Shown here: piece after piece, positions 11,876 through 13,437 of the stretch
How the letters are laid out: the number at the start of each line of letters is the position of its first letter
Numbering within the stretch: the stretch's first letter is position 1
Origin: JAGVNX01 sp035290965
GTDB lineage: Archaea; Iainarchaeota; Iainarchaeia; Iainarchaeales; GCA-2688035
DNA length: 13,437 nt
Assembly: GCA_035290965.1 (NCBI GenBank)
Contig: DATDTD010000075.1
Location: forward strand, 1-13,437
Direction of reading: 5' to 3'
Position numbers and translations under genes: made by a program
The notes under the pieces: model-generated
Database searches by the model: none
What the model saw: the letters and a program-made list of their open reading frames with translations, nothing else
What the model was told of the DNA's origin: nothing

Positions 11876-12502
11876 ATGGAAACAATTATAATCAAGCTGG
11901 GGAAAAAAAACTCTGCACAGGCGCTCAGGGAAGCTGTTCAGGTTCTTGAAAAAGGCGGAATAATAATTTTTCCCACTGAAACAAGCTACGGGGTTGGAGC
12001 TAATGCGCTGAATCAAAATGCGGTTGAAAAGGTGCATGAGGCAAAAAAACAGCCGCACGGCAAGCCGATAAGCGTTGTTGTTGCAGATTTGAAGCAGGCT
12101 GAACAAATTGCGGACATCAATGAAGAAGCAAAGGCGCTTGCAAAAAGATTTTTTCCCGGCCCATTGACAATTATTGCACCCGAGAAAAATGTCCCGAAAA
12201 ACCTCACGCAGAACGGCATTGCATTCAGGGTTTCAAGCAACAAATTTGCAGGGGAATTATGCAGGGTTTTTGGAAAGCCTATTACTGCAACAAGCGCAAA
12301 CATTCATGGGCAGGAACCTATTTTTTCTGGAAAGACAGCAATTGAAAAGTTTTCCGGAACAGCAGACCTTATTATTGACGCGGGAAAGCTTCCGCAAAAA
12401 AAAGCAAGCACTATTTACTGCACAATAAACCACAAAATCCTGCGCGAGGGAAAAATAACAAAAAAGCAGATTGAAAAAGCATTGGAGAAAGTGAAAAAAT
12501 GA
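11876..12502 (+). CDS. sua5: Threonylcarbamoyl-AMP synthase (Sua5/YrdC/TsaC)
   Basis: This enzyme makes L-threonylcarbamoyladenylate from threonine, bicarbonate and ATP, the first step of tRNA t6A37 synthesis. The 208-residue protein is a YrdC domain only, without the C-terminal Sua5 domain. Visible elements are IIFPTETSYGVGANAL (30-45), FFPGPLTII, TQNGIAFRVSSN, the SxN pair S140/N142 in ATSANIHGQ, and KASTIY near the end. The conserved KxR motif reads K57-K58-Q59-P60, with Gln replacing the usual Arg. ATG 11876 is preferred because the GTGA at the CPBP stop acts as SD; GTG 11867 would add MKK. It overlaps kae1 by four bases, so the two t6A enzymes are translated together. Confidence 0.94.
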   Translation: METIIIKLGKKNSAQALREAVQVLEKGGIIIFPTETSYGVGANALNQNAVEKVHEAKKQPHGKPISVVVADLKQAEQIADINEEAKALAKRFFPGPLTIIAPEKNVPKNLTQNGIAFRVSSNKFAGELCRVFGKPITATSANIHGQEPIFSGKTAIEKFSGTADLIIDAGKLPQKKASTIYCTINHKILREGKITKKQIEKALEKVKK

Positions 12503-13437
12503 TCTGCCTTGGCTTGGAGTCGACGGCCCATACCTTTGGAATTGGAATAATCGATTCAGACTGCAATATTCTTGCGAACGAGAAAAAAAGCTTTGTTTCG
12601 GATTCAGGGGGAATTCATCCGAGAGAGGCAGCGGATTTACACTATAAAAACGCCCGCCAGGTGCTTGAAAACGCGCTCCAGAAGGCAAAATTGTCGCTAA
12701 AAGACATTGATTTGATTAGTTTTTCACAGGGGCCTGGGCTTGGGCCCTGCCTTGCAGTGGGAGCAGTAGCGGCAAGGGCTCTCGCACTTGGAAACAAAAA
12801 GCCTTTGCTGGGGGTAAACCATTGCGTTGCGCATGTTGAAATCGCAAAAAAAATTACAAATGCAAAAAACGCGATCTTTCTTTATGCTTCAGGCGCGAAT
12901 ACGCAGATAATAGGCTATGAAAGCGGGAAATACCGGGTTTATGGGGAAACGCTTGACATTGGAATTGGAAACCTGCTTGATGCATTCGGCAGAAGCATCG
13001 GGCTTGGATTTCCCGCAGGACCGAAAATCGATGAAATGTATTTCCAGGCAAAAAACTATATCGAACTTCCTTATTCTGTAAAGGGAATGGACCTGGTTTT
13101 TTCAGGACTGCAGACTGCCGCACAGAGGCTTGTGGAAAAAGCAGACAAAACAGATTTGGCTTACAGCCTGATGCACACTGCTTTTGCAGAGCTTGCAGAA
13201 GTTTCTGAACGGGCATTGGCGCACACTGAAAAAAAAGAATTGGTTTTAACTGGCGGAGTTGCGGCAAGCAAGGCTCTCAGAAAAATGCTTTCAGAAATGT
13301 GCAATGCGCGCGGAGCGCAGCTTCTGGTGCCGCCTTTTGAAACATGCACTGACAGCGGATTATTGCCGGCTTGGCTGGGCATCGTAGAATATACAAGCGG
13401 GATAAGAATGATAATTGAAGAAACCGGCATACGACCC
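12499..13437 (+). CDS. kae1: Kae1/TsaD tRNA threonylcarbamoyltransferase, 3' end outside window
   Basis: This is the catalytic ASKHA-fold subunit of the KEOPS complex, which transfers threonylcarbamoyl to A37 of ANN-decoding tRNAs. It has 313 residues in frame and is still open at the window edge. The start ATGA overlaps sua5. Motifs in order: LGLESTAHTFGIGI, the SQGPGLGPCLAVG loop, metal ligands H108 and H112 in NHCVAHVE, Y129 and S131 in YASGANTQ, FPAGPKID, FSGLQTAAQ, TGGVAASKALRKML, and D285 in TCTDSGLLPAWLG. These positions correspond to the His, His, Tyr and Asp iron/zinc ligands of archaeal Kae1. The glycine-rich and DNG motifs differ from the norm (SGAN for SGGN, AGPK for GGPK, DSGLLPA for DNGAMIA). 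Archaeal Kae1 is often fused to the Bud32 kinase; the fusion point would lie beyond the window. Confidence 0.95.
   Translation, partial: MICLGLESTAHTFGIGIIDSDCNILANEKKSFVSDSGGIHPREAADLHYKNARQVLENALQKAKLSLKDIDLISFSQGPGLGPCLAVGAVAARALALGNKKPLLGVNHCVAHVEIAKKITNAKNAIFLYASGANTQIIGYESGKYRVYGETLDIGIGNLLDAFGRSIGLGFPAGPKIDEMYFQAKNYIELPYSVKGMDLVFSGLQTAAQRLVEKADKTDLAYSLMHTAFAELAEVSERALAHTEKKELVLTGGVAASKALRKMLSEMCNARGAQLLVPPFETCTDSGLLPAWLGIVEYTSGIRMIIEETGIRP

Noticed and set aside
1..13437. CRISPR arrays, tRNA genes, inteins or insertion sequences
   Set aside because: No spaced repeat array, cloverleaf with a TTCGA-type arm, intein block in the GTPases, or transposase frame was seen by reading; this was not a computed search.

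Overview
This is a DPANN-type archaeal segment, all on the + strand. The evidence is archaeal-type GluRS, L7Ae, eS28, eL24, eS6, eS24, eS27/31, aIF5B, aIF2-gamma, RpoE1/Rpb7, Spt4 and Kae1, together with archaeal TATA-like boxes and Shine-Dalgarno (SD) sites centred on GGTG. The AAA/GAA-rich coding style, compact spacing and short proteins suggest Diapherotrites (Iainarchaeota) or Micrarchaeota, but this is inference; no 16S rRNA is present.

Layout. 1-274 is the 3' end of a probable TrmB-like regulator. 342-2003 is glutamyl-tRNA synthetase. 2076-3735 is a small accessory island: an orphan antitoxin-like protein, an unrecognised Rossmann-plus-HTH protein, a doubtful small ORF, and a hicBA toxin-antitoxin pair. 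3736-3929 is the longest non-coding stretch and carries a promoter and a hairpin-bearing leader. From 3930 to the end runs a long translation/transcription operon in classical archaeal order: rpl7ae, rps28e, (a truncated duplicate of the rpl24e start), rpl24e, ndk, dut, infB (aIF5B), rps6e, eif2g, a PIN nuclease, rpoE1, spt4, rps24e, rps27ae, a CPBP membrane protease, sua5/yrdC and kae1 (cut by the window end).

How they work together. The operon combines ribosome assembly (L7Ae, S28e, L24e, S6e, S24e, S27ae), initiator tRNA delivery and subunit joining (aIF2-gamma, aIF5B), RNA polymerase accessory factors (RpoE1, Spt4), dNTP/NTP balance and dUTP removal (Ndk, Dut), and t6A37 tRNA modification (Sua5 makes threonylcarbamoyl-AMP, Kae1 transfers it). 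Many junctions overlap (ATGA) or place the SD across the upstream stop codon, so translational coupling is likely.

The most unusual structure is at 4511-4656. The SD, start codon and first eight codons of rpl24e occur twice as a direct repeat. The repeats enclose about 64 bp with two clean hairpins, giving a 29-codon leader ORF that stops at the edge of the real rpl24e SD. The second is a 42-nt hairpin in the long leader of rpl7ae. No intergenic stretch exceeds 300 bases, and no tRNA, rRNA, CRISPR array or insertion sequence was seen.
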